64,000 nucleotides of DNA from H111-94 sp034436045 (lineage in GTDB: Bacteria > Chloroflexota > Ktedonobacteria > Ktedonobacterales > Ktedonobacteraceae), in contig DAOTVZ010000084.1 in NCBI GenBank assembly GCA_034436045.1, positions 1-64,000 of the forward strand, given 5' to 3'. Within the stretch, counting starts at the first letter, position 1, and every line of letters starts with the position of its first letter. The position numbers and the translations under genes are program-made. The notes below the pieces were generated by a model, which was not told the DNA's origin, made no database searches, and saw only the letters and a list, made by a program, of their open reading frames with translations. This document shows positions 43,651-52,600 of this stretch, in pieces.

Positions 43651-44115
43651 TTATCGCACCTCCGCAGCTACTTCGGCGGCCTGTGCCAGCATGGCCTGTT
43701 TAGCGCGGCGTGCGGCCATAGCGGCTTCGTAACGCACCGGGTCTGGCTCGTCCGGGCGTAGCGAGCGCGTGGCGCGAACGAGGAAATGGCTCTCTACGTC
43801 GTCGGTCTGGAAGATCTCTTTGGCGAAGGCAATCGCATCTTCCTGACTGAACTCCTTGCACGAGCAGATGTCGATATCGACCTCGCCATACTCAGGCCAG
43901 GCGTGCAAGCTGACGTGGCTCTGGGCGATCACGACGAAGCCGGAAAGACCGGCGTCCAGCGGGTTCGACGTTTCGATATCGTAGAGATGAACCGGGCTGA
44001 CCTTCTCCATCCCAATGCGGGCTGGATATTCGTCCAGAGCGCGGCGGACGAGAGCCTCGTTGCAGAGCAGCTCACGATCACAGTTGTAGAGTTCGAGCAT
44101 CAAATGGACAAGCAT
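43651..44115 (-). CDS. speH: S-adenosylmethionine decarboxylase proenzyme (SpeH type)
   Basis: 154 residues from the ATG at 44115, preceded by AGGAGG at the right spacing. It makes decarboxylated SAM, the aminopropyl donor for spermidine. The self-cleavage site is in IAQSHVSLHAWPE: Ser66 should become the pyruvoyl group, though most relatives have Glu-Ser rather than Gln-Ser there. EVDIDICSC supplies the catalytic Cys region. The frame continues open upstream for ~38 codons without a stop, but that stretch is the structured leader and lies before the ribosome site. The tail ends in an Ala/Arg-rich helix of ~30 residues, longer than usual. Confidence 0.92.
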   Translation of the reverse strand: MLVHLMLELYNCDRELLCNEALVRRALDEYPARIGMEKVSPVHLYDIETSNPLDAGLSGFVVIAQSHVSLHAWPEYGEVDIDICSCKEFSQEDAIAFAKEIFQTDDVESHFLVRATRSLRPDEPDPVRYEAAMAARRAKQAMLAQAAEVAAEVR

Positions 44116-44237
44116 CGGACAGTTTCCTCCTGTGTTGTCTAAGCCTTGCGGCACAACCAAGCGGGCATCCTCTGTCACCGTGATCCCCCACGGTGCGGGA
44201 TGCCACCAAGACACCTGTGTGTTATACACAGGTACGT
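44116..44237 (-). promoter_or_regulatory. Structured leader of speH with palindromic operator
   Basis: Two nested stems: GGCATCC/GGATGCC (44164-44170 with 44198-44204) enclosing CACCGTG/CACGGTG (44176-44182 with 44189-44195). Further upstream a perfect palindrome, ACCTGTGT/ACACAGGT (44213-44220 with 44226-44233), lies at the expected transcription start. It looks like an operator plus a leader RNA ahead of speH; no known riboswitch class is recognised. Confidence 0.55.
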
Positions 44238-44267
44238 ATTATACATTAGGTTGTCAAGCTAATGCAA
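44238..44267 (-). promoter_or_regulatory. Promoter of speH-speB
   Basis: On the minus strand TTGCAT (44267-44262) and TATAAT (44243-44238) are 18 bases apart. Transcription would begin near 44231, inside the palindrome. The rest of the gap up to 44421 shows nothing further. Confidence 0.6.
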
Positions 44268-44421
44268 ATAAAAATCCGACGCTTTGACCTAATAACAAGG
44301 GGGATTTCATCTAAAAGCAAGGATATTCGTCCATCTAAAGCCAATGAGTGCTGCACCTAAAACTGAGTGCGACACCCCGCCGACTCGCAAACTACCCTTG
44401 CTATAAGAGCGCCAGACCTTT

Positions 44422-45540
44422 TTATGGCCGTGCTGCTTTGTGACTTTCGTACCCCTCTTTCAGTTCTTTGAGTAATATGTCGCGTTGTGCAAAGAGGGCG
44501 CGCCGTGGTCGTGGTTGCGCCTTACTGACCGCGTAGGCCGTGAGTAGGGGTAGAGCAATAGTGGAATCGCCATAGACCACAACTGTATCATGCAACTGGT
44601 CTGGCTTAATCTTACCCCATGAAACGGCTTCTGAAGGCGTCGCACCGGAGAGACCACCCCAGTGGGGCGCGTCGGCGGTGATCTGAATAAAGTAGTCGTG
44701 ACCACCCTTGTGAATGCCCAAAACTTCCCATAGCTGTGGCTGTGTTTGCAAATAGAAGTTTTTAGGGCTGCCTCCACCCAGGATAATCACCCCATTGCGT
44801 GTAGCATGATGCACAATGGCCGTTGTTTCATTGACATCGGCCAGCGGATCAAGTGTCAGCGAGCTACCGTCCAGAGCATGGCGGGCCAGATTCATGCCGA
44901 TGGAAGAGTCGCCCGGTGACGAGGTGTAGATGGGAACATTCCACTGTGCAGCTTGCGCCAGAATAGAGTATTCTGGCTTAACACCCGCTTTGAGTAATTG
45001 GGTACCGAGGTGATGATGCAGTTCCGAGGTTGAGATGGGCCGGTCAGGCAGGCTTTTCAGGCATTCGCGCACAAAAGCATCTGTATCCAGCAGCACCCTA
45101 TCCTCGAAGAGAATATCGTAAATGCGAATCACGCCTTCTTCCTGTAATTTGGTATCATCCAGGCGAAAATCGCCGCGATGCAGTGACATGGCAAGCGCGT
45201 GGTGCATGTCGTGATAGAGGTTAGCGCCGGTACTGATAATAAAGTCAACGAAGCCGTATTCCATCAGGGTGATGATGCAGCCGCCTAGCCCGGCGGGTGT
45301 CAGCGCGCCCGCCATCGTCATGCCGATAGTGACATCGCGCTCAGGATTGAGCATCTCTTCTACATACAAGCGCGCCGCCTCATGCAGACGTGCCGCGTTA
45401 TAAGCCTGAAATTGTTCGTCGAGCAGTTCCGCTACAGTCATATTGGGGCGTACCCGGTGCGGCAAAATCTGTGGGCCGCTGAGATAATCACTCTGATGCA
45501 GTTCTTCCCGCTCATGTGATTCATGGTGATGATGGTTCAT
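44422..45540 (-). CDS. Deoxyhypusine synthase-like protein (probable homospermidine synthase)
   Basis: 372 residues from the ATG at 45540 (a TTG at 45552 also possible). The family is clear: GMTMAGALTPAGLGG, DFIISTGANLYHD, VPIYTSSPGDSSIGMN, VIILGGGSPKNF and, at the active site, SEAVSWGKI, whose Lys forms the imine with the aminobutyl group. In archaea and eukaryotes deoxyhypusine synthase modifies eIF5A/aIF5A, which bacteria lack; bacterial homologues tested so far act mainly as homospermidine synthases. The neighbouring speH and speB support a polyamine role. A run of His residues opens the protein (MNHHHHESHE) and is probably natural. There is a 306-base gap before speH. Confidence 0.9.
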   Translation of the reverse strand: MNHHHHESHEREELHQSDYLSGPQILPHRVRPNMTVAELLDEQFQAYNAARLHEAARLYVEEMLNPERDVTIGMTMAGALTPAGLGGCIITLMEYGFVDFIISTGANLYHDMHHALAMSLHRGDFRLDDTKLQEEGVIRIYDILFEDRVLLDTDAFVRECLKSLPDRPISTSELHHHLGTQLLKAGVKPEYSILAQAAQWNVPIYTSSPGDSSIGMNLARHALDGSSLTLDPLADVNETTAIVHHATRNGVIILGGGSPKNFYLQTQPQLWEVLGIHKGGHDYFIQITADAPHWGGLSGATPSEAVSWGKIKPDQLHDTVVVYGDSTIALPLLTAYAVSKAQPRPRRALFAQRDILLKELKEGYESHKAARP

Positions 45541-45773
45541 AGTGATCTGCAAAATCCTTTCGCTGAGGAGTAATTCTCTGAGTAGTATAGCCTATGGTGG
45601 CAAGAGGGCCGACTACCTGTCAAACCATCCTCTGCTAGTAAGGTATCCTCAACTATACAAGAATATACATGGCCCTACGACACGTAATAATGGTTAAGCT
45701 ATTATCACTTAGAATGGTTGTTATTTCCCCTATCTCACCATTTTTGTCACCTTTTAATAACTACAACATAACT

Positions 45774-45779
45774 TATAAT
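45774..45779 (+). promoter_or_regulatory. -10 box of the Rpn-like gene
   Basis: A perfect TATAAT at 45774-45779, 36 bases before the start codon, in an AT-rich stretch. The -35 is weak. Confidence 0.45.
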
Positions 45780-45815
45780 TATTGCAAACGGGTAGCAGGG
45801 AGATAGATTTTTGCT

Positions 45816-46706
45816 ATGAGCCATAATACACAACCATATGACAGTTCCTTGAAAGCACTATTCGAGGGCCACATTGCGGAGATCATTCCGCATCTATTTC
45901 CAGGGGCCAGATTTAGCGGAGAATTGAACGATGAAGTACTAAAGCCCCCAGTGCGTGCTGATCGTGTGTATATAGTGGATGTGTACAACGCTGTTGCGGT
46001 GGTACACATTGAAATGGAGACTGGCGCGGACGCAGAGATAGCGTATCGGTTGCTAGAATATTACGGTATCCTGCTGAAAAAGCATCAGGAACCTTTGATC
46101 TCTATCGTCATCTATCCATTTCGCACTATCCTGCCGGAGTCGCCGCTGCGGGTCAAAATTGGTGGGGAAGAGGTGCTGACGTTCCATTTTCGCGTGATCG
46201 CGCTGTGGAAATTGAACGCGCAATATTTTATAGAGCGGCACGTCATCGGCTTCTACCCATTGTTGCCAACGATGCAAGGTGCGACCTACCGACGACTGGT
46301 TGATGCCATCGAGGAGCTAAAGTTGGTATATAATAATGAAAGGAGAAAACTTGCGGAACTTCTGCTCTGGTTCGGTACCTTTTTAAAACGTACAGATATG
46401 GTTGAAGAGGCGGATAAACGCAAATTGGAGATTTATATGAATCAGTTTGAGAGCTTGCTAGAAGAGAACAGTTTTGTCCAGCGGTTTGCGGCGAAGGCTG
46501 CGGCGAAGGCAGAGGAGAAGGCGCGTTTAGAGGAATTGCGACGGGTGTTGACAGATATCGTGGGAGGGCGTTTTCCTGCACTCACTGATCTGGCTCAGGT
46601 GCAAGGAGCGAGGCTGGCCGAACCAGAGGCCCTTCGTGCCCTGGTACACTCGATATCACGAGCTACAGATGAAAAGACTGCCAGGGACATTTTACTAATG
46701 GCGTAA
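45816..46706 (+). CDS. Rpn/YhgA-type PD-(D/E)XK nuclease-like protein
   Basis: 296 residues. The opening SSLKALFEGHIAEIIPHLFPG followed by an acidic core, DRVYIVDVYNAVAVVHIEMET, and YRLLEYYGILLKK matches recombination-promoting nuclease (Rpn)-like and transposase_31-type families that share a PD-(D/E)XK fold; the E-x-E of HIEMETG would be the metal-binding pair. The second half is helical, with an Ala/Lys/Glu-rich segment (AAKAAAKAEEKARLEELRRV) and a C-terminal DUF4351-like stretch. These proteins occur in many copies in some genomes and are thought to aid DNA exchange. No partner gene is nearby. Confidence 0.8.
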   Translation: MSHNTQPYDSSLKALFEGHIAEIIPHLFPGARFSGELNDEVLKPPVRADRVYIVDVYNAVAVVHIEMETGADAEIAYRLLEYYGILLKKHQEPLISIVIYPFRTILPESPLRVKIGGEEVLTFHFRVIALWKLNAQYFIERHVIGFYPLLPTMQGATYRRLVDAIEELKLVYNNERRKLAELLLWFGTFLKRTDMVEEADKRKLEIYMNQFESLLEENSFVQRFAAKAAAKAEEKARLEELRRVLTDIVGGRFPALTDLAQVQGARLAEPEALRALVHSISRATDEKTARDILLMA

Positions 46707-46732
46707 CGGATTCTACAGGGGAGAGTGTTGGC

Positions 46733-46800
46733 GAAGGGTAGCCTGGGAGTCTATATGAACCAGTTTGGGAGCTTGCTAGAAGAGAACAGCTTGAGAGGTT
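46733..46800 (+). pseudogene. Remnant of a second Rpn-like gene
   Basis: Bases 46752-46789 repeat, with only a few changes, the segment at 46434-46471 of the gene just upstream; in translation YMNQFGSLLEENS mirrors YMNQFESLLEENS. Homology fades on both sides. It is a short leftover from tandem duplication or recombination. Confidence 0.75.
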
Positions 46801-46817
46801 TTGCTGGCGACACATAC

Positions 46818-46857
46818 CATAGCAGGGGAAAGCTAAACTTTCTCCTGCCATGCTGTT
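46818..46857. terminator. Bidirectional terminator between Rpn-like gene and uvrB
   Basis: A 15-base stem (46818-46832 with 46838-46852, about two mismatches) with loop CTAAA, followed on the + strand by CTGTTTTC. It lies between convergent genes and just before the uvrB stop. Confidence 0.75.
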
Positions 46858-46863
46858 TTCAGG

Positions 46864-48861
46864 CTACTCGACCATTGAGCGGCGTATTTCGATGATCTGA
46901 TCGCGCAACTGGGCGGCTTTCTCGAATTCCAATTGCTTCGCGGCTGCACGCATCTGGCTCTCCAGGTCTTTAATCAGCCTGAGTGCCTCGTCACGTGAGA
47001 GTTCGGCCAGGGCTACACTGGCAGCCTTGCCAGCGCTTTCTTCTGCCGCGCCACTCATGGCCTTGATGCGCTCCGAGAGCGTCTTGACCTCCTTCGTGAT
47101 GCCGCGCGGCGTGATGTGGTGACTCTCGTTATAAGCCATCTGTATCTTGCGACGGCGGTTAGTTTCATCAATGGCGCGCTGCATCGATTTTGTGATCGTA
47201 TCAGCGTACATGATGACCGAGCCTTCCACGTGACGAGCGGCACGTCCGATGATCTGAATCAGAGAGTGATCGGAGCGCAGGAAACCCTCTTTATCGGCAT
47301 CCAGGATAGCGACCAGCGAAACCTCCGGCAGATCCAGACCCTCGCGCAGAAGGTTAATGCCCACAACCACGTCATAGACGCCCAGGCGCAGATCGCGCAG
47401 AATCTCAACACGCTCGATAGTGTCGATTTCTGAGTGTAGATAGTGAACCTTGATGTTGAGTTCTTGCATATAGTCGGCCAGGTCTTCGGCCATCTTCTTG
47501 GTGAGAGTAGTGACCAGGGCGCGCTGTCCTTTTGCAACACGGCGGCGAATCTCACTCAGGAGGTCGTCAATCTGCCCCTTTGTGGGTCGGACACTGATCT
47601 CCGGGTCGAGTAGCCCCGTTGGACGAATAACCTGCTCGACGATGGCCTGACTATGCTCATATTCATACGGGCCGGGAGTGGCCGAGACATAGAGTGCCTG
47701 TTTCACGGCGCGCTCAAACTCGGCAAAGGTCAACGGGCGATTATCCAGGGCTGAGGGGAGGCGGAAGCCGTAATCGACCAGCACCTGCTTGCGTGAGCGG
47801 TCGCCAGCGTACATGCCGCGCACCTGTGGCAGCGCCACGTGTGATTCATCGACCACCAGCAAGAAGTCCTCCGGCATGTAGTCCAGCAGTGTCCAGGGTT
47901 GCTCGCCGGGGCCGCGCCCGGCCAGGTGACGCGAGTAGTTTTCGACGCCGGAGCAGAAACCTGTTTCGCGCAGCATCTCAATATCGAAGTTTGTGCGCTG
48001 TTTGAGGCGTGCCGCCTCAAGCAGTTTTCCTTCGGCTTCCAGTTCCTTTAAGCGCTCTTCCAATTCCTGTTCAATAGCGGTGATGGCGGCATTCAGGCGT
48101 TCCTGCGTCGTGACCCAGTGTTTGGCCGGATAGATGTCGAGGCGCTGACGGCGGCCCAGTATCTCGCCGGTGAGCGGGTCGATCTCGGTCATGCGCTCGA
48201 TTTCATCGCCGAAGAATTCAATGCGTACCGCGACATCTTCGTAGGCTGGAAAAATCTCTAGCACGTCACCGTGCACGCGGAAGCGACCGCGAATAAAGTT
48301 GGTATCGTTGCGCTCGTACTGAATCTCGGTCAGGTGGCGCAAAATTTTATCGCGCCTTCGCTCCTCGCCGACCTTGAGCGTCAGCACGACCTCACCATAT
48401 TCTTCGGGGCTACCCAGGCCATAGATGCAGGAAACGGAGGCCACGATCAGCACATCGCGCCGCTCAAAGAGGCTGCGTGTGGCAGAGAGGCGCAACTTCT
48501 CGATCTCCTCGTTGAGCATACTCTCTTTTTCAACATAGGTGTCGGTGCGCGGAATATATGCCTCTGGCTGATAATAGTCGTAGTATGAGACAAAATACTC
48601 AACGGCATTATTGGGGAAAAACTCTTTGTATTCGCTGTAAAGCTGAGCGGCCAGCGTCTTGTTGGGGGCCAGCACCAGCGTCGGTTTCTGCACCTGCTCA
48701 ATGATTTTAGCGACAGTGTACGTTTTGCCACTGCCTGTGACGCCGAGCAGGGTCTGGTGCCGATAGCCCTTTTTGATGCCTTCAGCGAGTTTGGCAATGG
48801 CTTCTGGCTGATCACCTGTTGGCTGAAATGGTGCCTCTACTTTAAATTCCGGCATGGACAT
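46864..48861 (-). CDS. uvrB: Excinuclease ABC subunit B
   Basis: 665 residues, normal UvrB length. UvrB is the damage-verifying helicase of nucleotide excision repair. Visible: [15 protein letters not shown] (Walker A, near 40), the beta-hairpin region [29 protein letters not shown] (motif II), [10 protein letters not shown] (motif III), [20 protein letters not shown] (motif V), [12 protein letters not shown] (motif VI), and the C-terminal UvrB/UvrC-interacting UVR motif [21 protein letters not shown]. The start may also be the ATG two codons later. uvrA and uvrC are not in the window. Confidence 0.98.
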   Translation of the reverse strand: MSMPEFKVEAPFQPTGDQPEAIAKLAEGIKKGYRHQTLLGVTGSGKTYTVAKIIEQVQKPTLVLAPNKTLAAQLYSEYKEFFPNNAVEYFVSYYDYYQPEAYIPRTDTYVEKESMLNEEIEKLRLSATRSLFERRDVLIVASVSCIYGLGSPEEYGEVVLTLKVGEERRRDKILRHLTEIQYERNDTNFIRGRFRVHGDVLEIFPAYEDVAVRIEFFGDEIERMTEIDPLTGEILGRRQRLDIYPAKHWVTTQERLNAAITAIEQELEERLKELEAEGKLLEAARLKQRTNFDIEMLRETGFCSGVENYSRHLAGRGPGEQPWTLLDYMPEDFLLVVDESHVALPQVRGMYAGDRSRKQVLVDYGFRLPSALDNRPLTFAEFERAVKQALYVSATPGPYEYEHSQAIVEQVIRPTGLLDPEISVRPTKGQIDDLLSEIRRRVAKGQRALVTTLTKKMAEDLADYMQELNIKVHYLHSEIDTIERVEILRDLRLGVYDVVVGINLLREGLDLPEVSLVAILDADKEGFLRSDHSLIQIIGRAARHVEGSVIMYADTITKSMQRAIDETNRRRKIQMAYNESHHITPRGITKEVKTLSERIKAMSGAAEESAGKAASVALAELSRDEALRLIKDLESQMRAAAKQLEFEKAAQLRDQIIEIRRSMVE

Positions 48862-49074
48862 CGATCCCTGAGTAGAATATTTTTTCCAATCACTCGTCCA
48901 TTATACCATAAATTTGCCGTGTCTGGTGGCTTTTTGCATACTATCTGTCATTTCTGTTTCGCCTGTGGGCATGCGTTAGAGGGTTGAAACAAAACATAGA
49001 TGTTGTGCGTGTGAGCATTACGGGCAACGTTGGGGTGAAGGTACTGCCTGATATATTTTATGAAGGAGTACACA

Positions 49075-50451
49075 ATGACTACTACAGAAACCCTGTCTTG
49101 CGCTATCGCTGGCATTGAGGAATTTCAACCGCTCTCGCCGGGAACGCTCACGGTATTGAACAGGGCCGCATGGCAAGCGCAGTCGCTTGAGGCTACTGAG
49201 GTGGCACCAGAACATCTTCTGTTGGCCTCGATTATGGCAGACGATGAGGCGATTGCCGAGGCTCTCGATCAGCTAGGAATGGATATGCAAGTTTTGCGTT
49301 CACAGGTGCATAGTATTTTTCAACAGCAGGACGTGCCGAAGATAGAGGATGTTGGCCCCATCCCACTCTCGCCAGATGCACGCGATTGTATGCGCTGGGC
49401 TGCGCTGCAAGCCGCGCTCCATTACCAGCAAACAATCTTGCCGGTACACGTGTTGTTAAGTAGTTTGCGTTCTCCCTGTGTGCAGCCACTGCTGGCACTG
49501 CTCTTTTCTGAGAGAGAAGCTGCTCTTCCTGTGTACATTGCAGAAGAGACACCGGTAGGGTACACACGCGCTCTCGACCAGTTGATACGTGCTAGAGTCC
49601 GCATGCAGCGTATTATTCCCTCCGTTTCGCACGGTCATTGCCGGATGCTCATGAGTATAGAGTGCCCCACGCTGATCTTTGCGGACATTCTGGGTTTTCA
49701 TGTAGTCAAGCAAGAACTGCGCCCGGTGGTAGATTTTCTGCGTAAGCCGCGTTTGCATCAATCGGAGCACGTTGTTTCAGCCTGTGGGTTACTGCTGGTT
49801 GGCCCTCCTGGCAATAGCCGGGCCATGCTTATACGAGCTTTGGCCGGAGAGGCGGTGGTATCACTGGTTTGTCTCTCGATTCCTGCACTCGTCGAGATGC
49901 TGTTGACTAGCGAGGAATATGTTGAACAGAGTGAGCTAGACGCCGATTTAGATAACGAGGTGTATCGGCGGTTCAGGCAAGAGCGTATGAAAGAAAGGGG
50001 GAGAGAGATACTACAAACTGTCTTTGAGCAGGCGAGAATGGCTGCGCCCAGTATTGTATTGCTGGATGCCCTGGATGCCCTGGCCTATATGGAAGCGGAG
50101 CTAAGGACGTATTTACAGAAACGGATTATGGTAGCGATGGATGCGCGCGATTATCATCCTGCTATTGTCGTGGTTGCGGCGACCCATCGGCCTGAGTATC
50201 TTGATAGCATGCTCTTGCAGCCGGGCCGTTTTCACCATAAGGTAGTGCTGGATGGTACCATGACGCGATCTTTTGTGCAGGGTAGGATGCTCTGCCCTGG
50301 CTGCCAGCACGAGGTGCCACCGCGCTGGAACTATTGTGCCTATTGTGGTGAGGCCTTAGCACGCTTGTGCGCGGGCTGCGGCAATCGGCTACCCGATGTG
50401 TGGGGACTGCGCTTCTGTCCGGTATGTGGCGCTACAGCAGGTTCCCACTAA
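49075..50451 (+). CDS. ClpN-repeat / degenerate AAA (FtsH-like) / double zinc-ribbon protein
   Basis: 458 residues from the ATG at 49075, with GAAGGAG 6 bases upstream. Order: two Clp N-like repeats (~20-85 and ~100-165; VAPEHLLLASIM, then LPVHVLLSSLR), an AAA domain (~205-395), and two zinc ribbons (CPGCQHEV...CAYCGEAL; CAGCGNRL...CPVCGATA). The AAA part is closest to FtsH/cell-division AAA proteins (LDSMLLQPGRFHHKVV) but looks inactive: Walker A is GPPGNSRAM (Lys to Arg249, Thr to Ala250), Walker B lacks its Glu (LLDALDAL, Ala332) and sensor 1 Asn is His. The Arg finger region is kept. There is no protease domain. I know no described family with this set. Confidence 0.82.
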   Translation: MTTTETLSCAIAGIEEFQPLSPGTLTVLNRAAWQAQSLEATEVAPEHLLLASIMADDEAIAEALDQLGMDMQVLRSQVHSIFQQQDVPKIEDVGPIPLSPDARDCMRWAALQAALHYQQTILPVHVLLSSLRSPCVQPLLALLFSEREAALPVYIAEETPVGYTRALDQLIRARVRMQRIIPSVSHGHCRMLMSIECPTLIFADILGFHVVKQELRPVVDFLRKPRLHQSEHVVSACGLLLVGPPGNSRAMLIRALAGEAVVSLVCLSIPALVEMLLTSEEYVEQSELDADLDNEVYRRFRQERMKERGREILQTVFEQARMAAPSIVLLDALDALAYMEAELRTYLQKRIMVAMDARDYHPAIVVVAATHRPEYLDSMLLQPGRFHHKVVLDGTMTRSFVQGRMLCPGCQHEVPPRWNYCAYCGEALARLCAGCGNRLPDVWGLRFCPVCGATAGSH

Positions 50452-50553
50452 TGTGAGCTACACTATAGCCTCTCTCTTCGCCTGTGTTACACTATCACTG
50501 TCTTATTCGTCGCATTAGGTTGAATCAGTTCAGGCGAAAGAGAGAAGAGTTCT

Positions 50554-51720
50554 ATGGCCCAGGTGAGTCCGCATTATTGTCCACGCTGCGGAGCAGCGCT
50601 TACGCAGCCTCAGCAGCCTTGTCCGCGTTGCGGCTGGCGTCTTAGCGGGCCATCGACTCCTGCACGTCAAACCTCTTTGACCCAATTTGCTACTCACGAT
50701 CATGATCTAGCGGGTTCAACAATGAGTTCTACACGCATTGAGGAGCAGGAGACGAGACCAGTTTTGGCGGTGTCACCACCAACATCACCACCACAGCCAG
50801 CCCCATCGTTGTCGGTACCAGTGCAGAAGAAGCGAGCAGGGCGGGGCATCCTGGTGGCTATCTTGTTGTTCCTGCTCCTTTTTATTGGCACGATAGCCTA
50901 TATTGTCGTTCAAACGATAGAGGCTAATACCCAACCGGCTATCACGACGATAACGCTCAATACCACTGTCACCTATGCTGGAGTGACGATGACGGTACAG
51001 AATGTGCAGCAAGCGCAGCGTTTTATCGATGATAAGGTGACCAGCGCCGCGCAGGTGATACGTGTCGATCTGAAGGCGGCTAATCAAACATCGGTGTCGA
51101 TTAATGTGGCTTATCCATCATTGTTTCACTTGATACTACCAGGAGGCAAGCTTGTTGCGCCAACCTATGTGAAGGGGCGTATTGGACTGCCAGCCGGTGC
51201 AACGCAGAATGTGGTGATCGACTTTCCCCTCACAGCGGCGCTGCCCACCAGCAAACTGACATTGCGCCTCGGTGCCGTGAATGAAGTTCAAATGGATATT
51301 CCACTGGGCACACATGCTGATCTCAGTCAGTATGCGCCCAGGACGGCGACGATCAATCAGCAATTACAGTATTATGGTCTCAACTATACGCTGGTCAATG
51401 AGGCATCTCAGTTGAGTATCGCCGGTCAACAGGCACCGAGTGGCATGCGTTACGTGGTGATTACGCTCAGTGTCGATAATACGCTTTCACAGACGGCGAT
51501 TCCCGGTTCCCCCTATGACTATGTGCATTTAAAAGTTGGCGCGACTATGCTCACGCCGGTAGATGCTACATTGCCGGTTTCGTTTGCGACCGGTGTGACC
51601 GGACAGAGAGGTACCGTGACGTTCCTTGTGCCCCAACAGGAGACCTCGGTGACGTTCCTGTTGGGGTCGCCGCAGGCAACCGGCTTCAGTGAGGCGGAGA
51701 CGACCTTTTCGCTGCCGTAA
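50554..51720 (+). CDS. Zinc-ribbon, single-pass membrane protein with extracellular beta domain
   Basis: 388 residues. N-terminal zinc ribbon CPRCGAALTQPQQPCPRCG, a Pro/Ser/Thr linker, a basic stop (KKRAGRG) then one TM helix (ILVAILLFLLLFIGTIAYIVV, ~100-120), then a beta-rich domain of ~260 residues in two halves (TVTYAGVTMTVQNVQ and QYYGLNYTLVNEASQ open each half), resembling DUF4352-type immunoglobulin-like folds. The ribbon should be inside and the rest outside the cell. Role unknown; the ribbon-linker-TM design is shared with the pseudokinase. TGTTACACT (50485-50493) may be its extended -10, 60 bases before the start. Confidence 0.78.
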   Translation: MAQVSPHYCPRCGAALTQPQQPCPRCGWRLSGPSTPARQTSLTQFATHDHDLAGSTMSSTRIEEQETRPVLAVSPPTSPPQPAPSLSVPVQKKRAGRGILVAILLFLLLFIGTIAYIVVQTIEANTQPAITTITLNTTVTYAGVTMTVQNVQQAQRFIDDKVTSAAQVIRVDLKAANQTSVSINVAYPSLFHLILPGGKLVAPTYVKGRIGLPAGATQNVVIDFPLTAALPTSKLTLRLGAVNEVQMDIPLGTHADLSQYAPRTATINQQLQYYGLNYTLVNEASQLSIAGQQAPSGMRYVVITLSVDNTLSQTAIPGSPYDYVHLKVGATMLTPVDATLPVSFATGVTGQRGTVTFLVPQQETSVTFLLGSPQATGFSEAETTFSLP

Positions 51721-51752
51721 AGGGGGGTATGGTCTATTAACGAAAATGATTT

Positions 51753-51803
51753 GGGAAGCCAGCCGGAGTGAAAGATGTGCGATTACAGTTCAACTGGCTT
51801 CCC
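51753..51803 (+). terminator. Hairpin after the zinc-ribbon membrane gene
   Basis: GGGAAGCCAG (51753-51762) pairs perfectly with CTGGCTTCCC (51794-51803). The loop is 31 bases and only a short pyrimidine run follows, so it is a plausible but not classical terminator between convergent genes. Confidence 0.55.
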
Positions 51804-51910
51804 CTCTCAAGATGGGGAACATCAGGCAAGGCTGGAAGAACGGGTCTCAAACGGAATGATGAATAGCTGAAGCTTGCAAAACGGAGTATCAGCTTGCCAA
51901 AGCGTTGTGA

Positions 51911-52600
51911 TTACTCCAGCAGGAAGCTCCCGATCAGTTCCCGGCGCAGCATAGCTTTGGCTTCTTCATCATCCATCTCTAGTTTTTTTGTCTGCTTCCG
52001 CTGACTGTTGATCGATGGGGGCGTCCATACTGCTTTGGGATTGCTGGCCGTCGCCACAAAAGCGTCGATGGTCATATCGTCAAGGAAGGTAGCGGGCGAT
52101 GCTTCCTCGTCCTCGAAATGGCTTGATGGTATGGGGGTGACACCATCGGGATGTGTTGGCATCTCTGCCATGTCCTCGAACTGTCCGTTTGCCACCGCGT
52201 CTACGGTGAGAATGCCTGCGAGATCATCCGCTTCGTCTGGCTCGGATGCAGGCTGCGCATCGACGAAATCACTGACTTCAGGCATGGCTGTCGTGGGGGC
52301 TTCAGCAGCGCTTGTAAGAACCATCTGCATGGTGGGCTGAGTGTAAACGGCAGCTTGCTCTTCTGCATCTTCCTGCTCGGTCAGTGGAAGGTGCGTTGAC
52401 GTGAGGCTGGTTTCGTTAGTGAGCGCGTTACTGCTGATGAGTGCGAAACGTTGACCAAGAATATCGACGAAGATGCCACGTCCATCACGCAGATCCGCAA
52501 GTTGGCGGCGCAGTTCATTATTCTCCTCGGCGAGCTGATCCATGATCCGTTTTTGCTTCAAGATTTCTTGTATGAGGGTTTCAAAATTACTACCACTCAT
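51911..52600 (-). CDS. Hypothetical coiled-coil protein with acidic disordered body
   Basis: 229 residues from the ATG at 52600 (AAGGAG nine bases upstream); an extension to 52732 lacks a site. Residues ~5-40 form a coiled coil (ETLIQEILKQKRIMDQLAE, then ENNELRRQLADL), followed by a short beta-like stretch GIFVDILGQRFALISS and a long, acidic, Ala/Pro/Thr/Glu/Asp-rich region without Cys. The C-terminus (MDDEEAKAMLRRELIGSFLLE) looks helical. No family recognised. The shape suggests an adaptor. It is convergent with the zinc-ribbon membrane gene. Confidence 0.65.
   Translation of the reverse strand: MSGSNFETLIQEILKQKRIMDQLAEENNELRRQLADLRDGRGIFVDILGQRFALISSNALTNETSLTSTHLPLTEQEDAEEQAAVYTQPTMQMVLTSAAEAPTTAMPEVSDFVDAQPASEPDEADDLAGILTVDAVANGQFEDMAEMPTHPDGVTPIPSSHFEDEEASPATFLDDMTIDAFVATASNPKAVWTPPSINSQRKQTKKLEMDDEEAKAMLRRELIGSFLLE

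Noticed and set aside
44116..44229. In-frame extension of AdoMet decarboxylase by 38 residues
   Set aside because: It lies upstream of a strong AGGAGG site and within nested stems; extra residues are not seen in the family.
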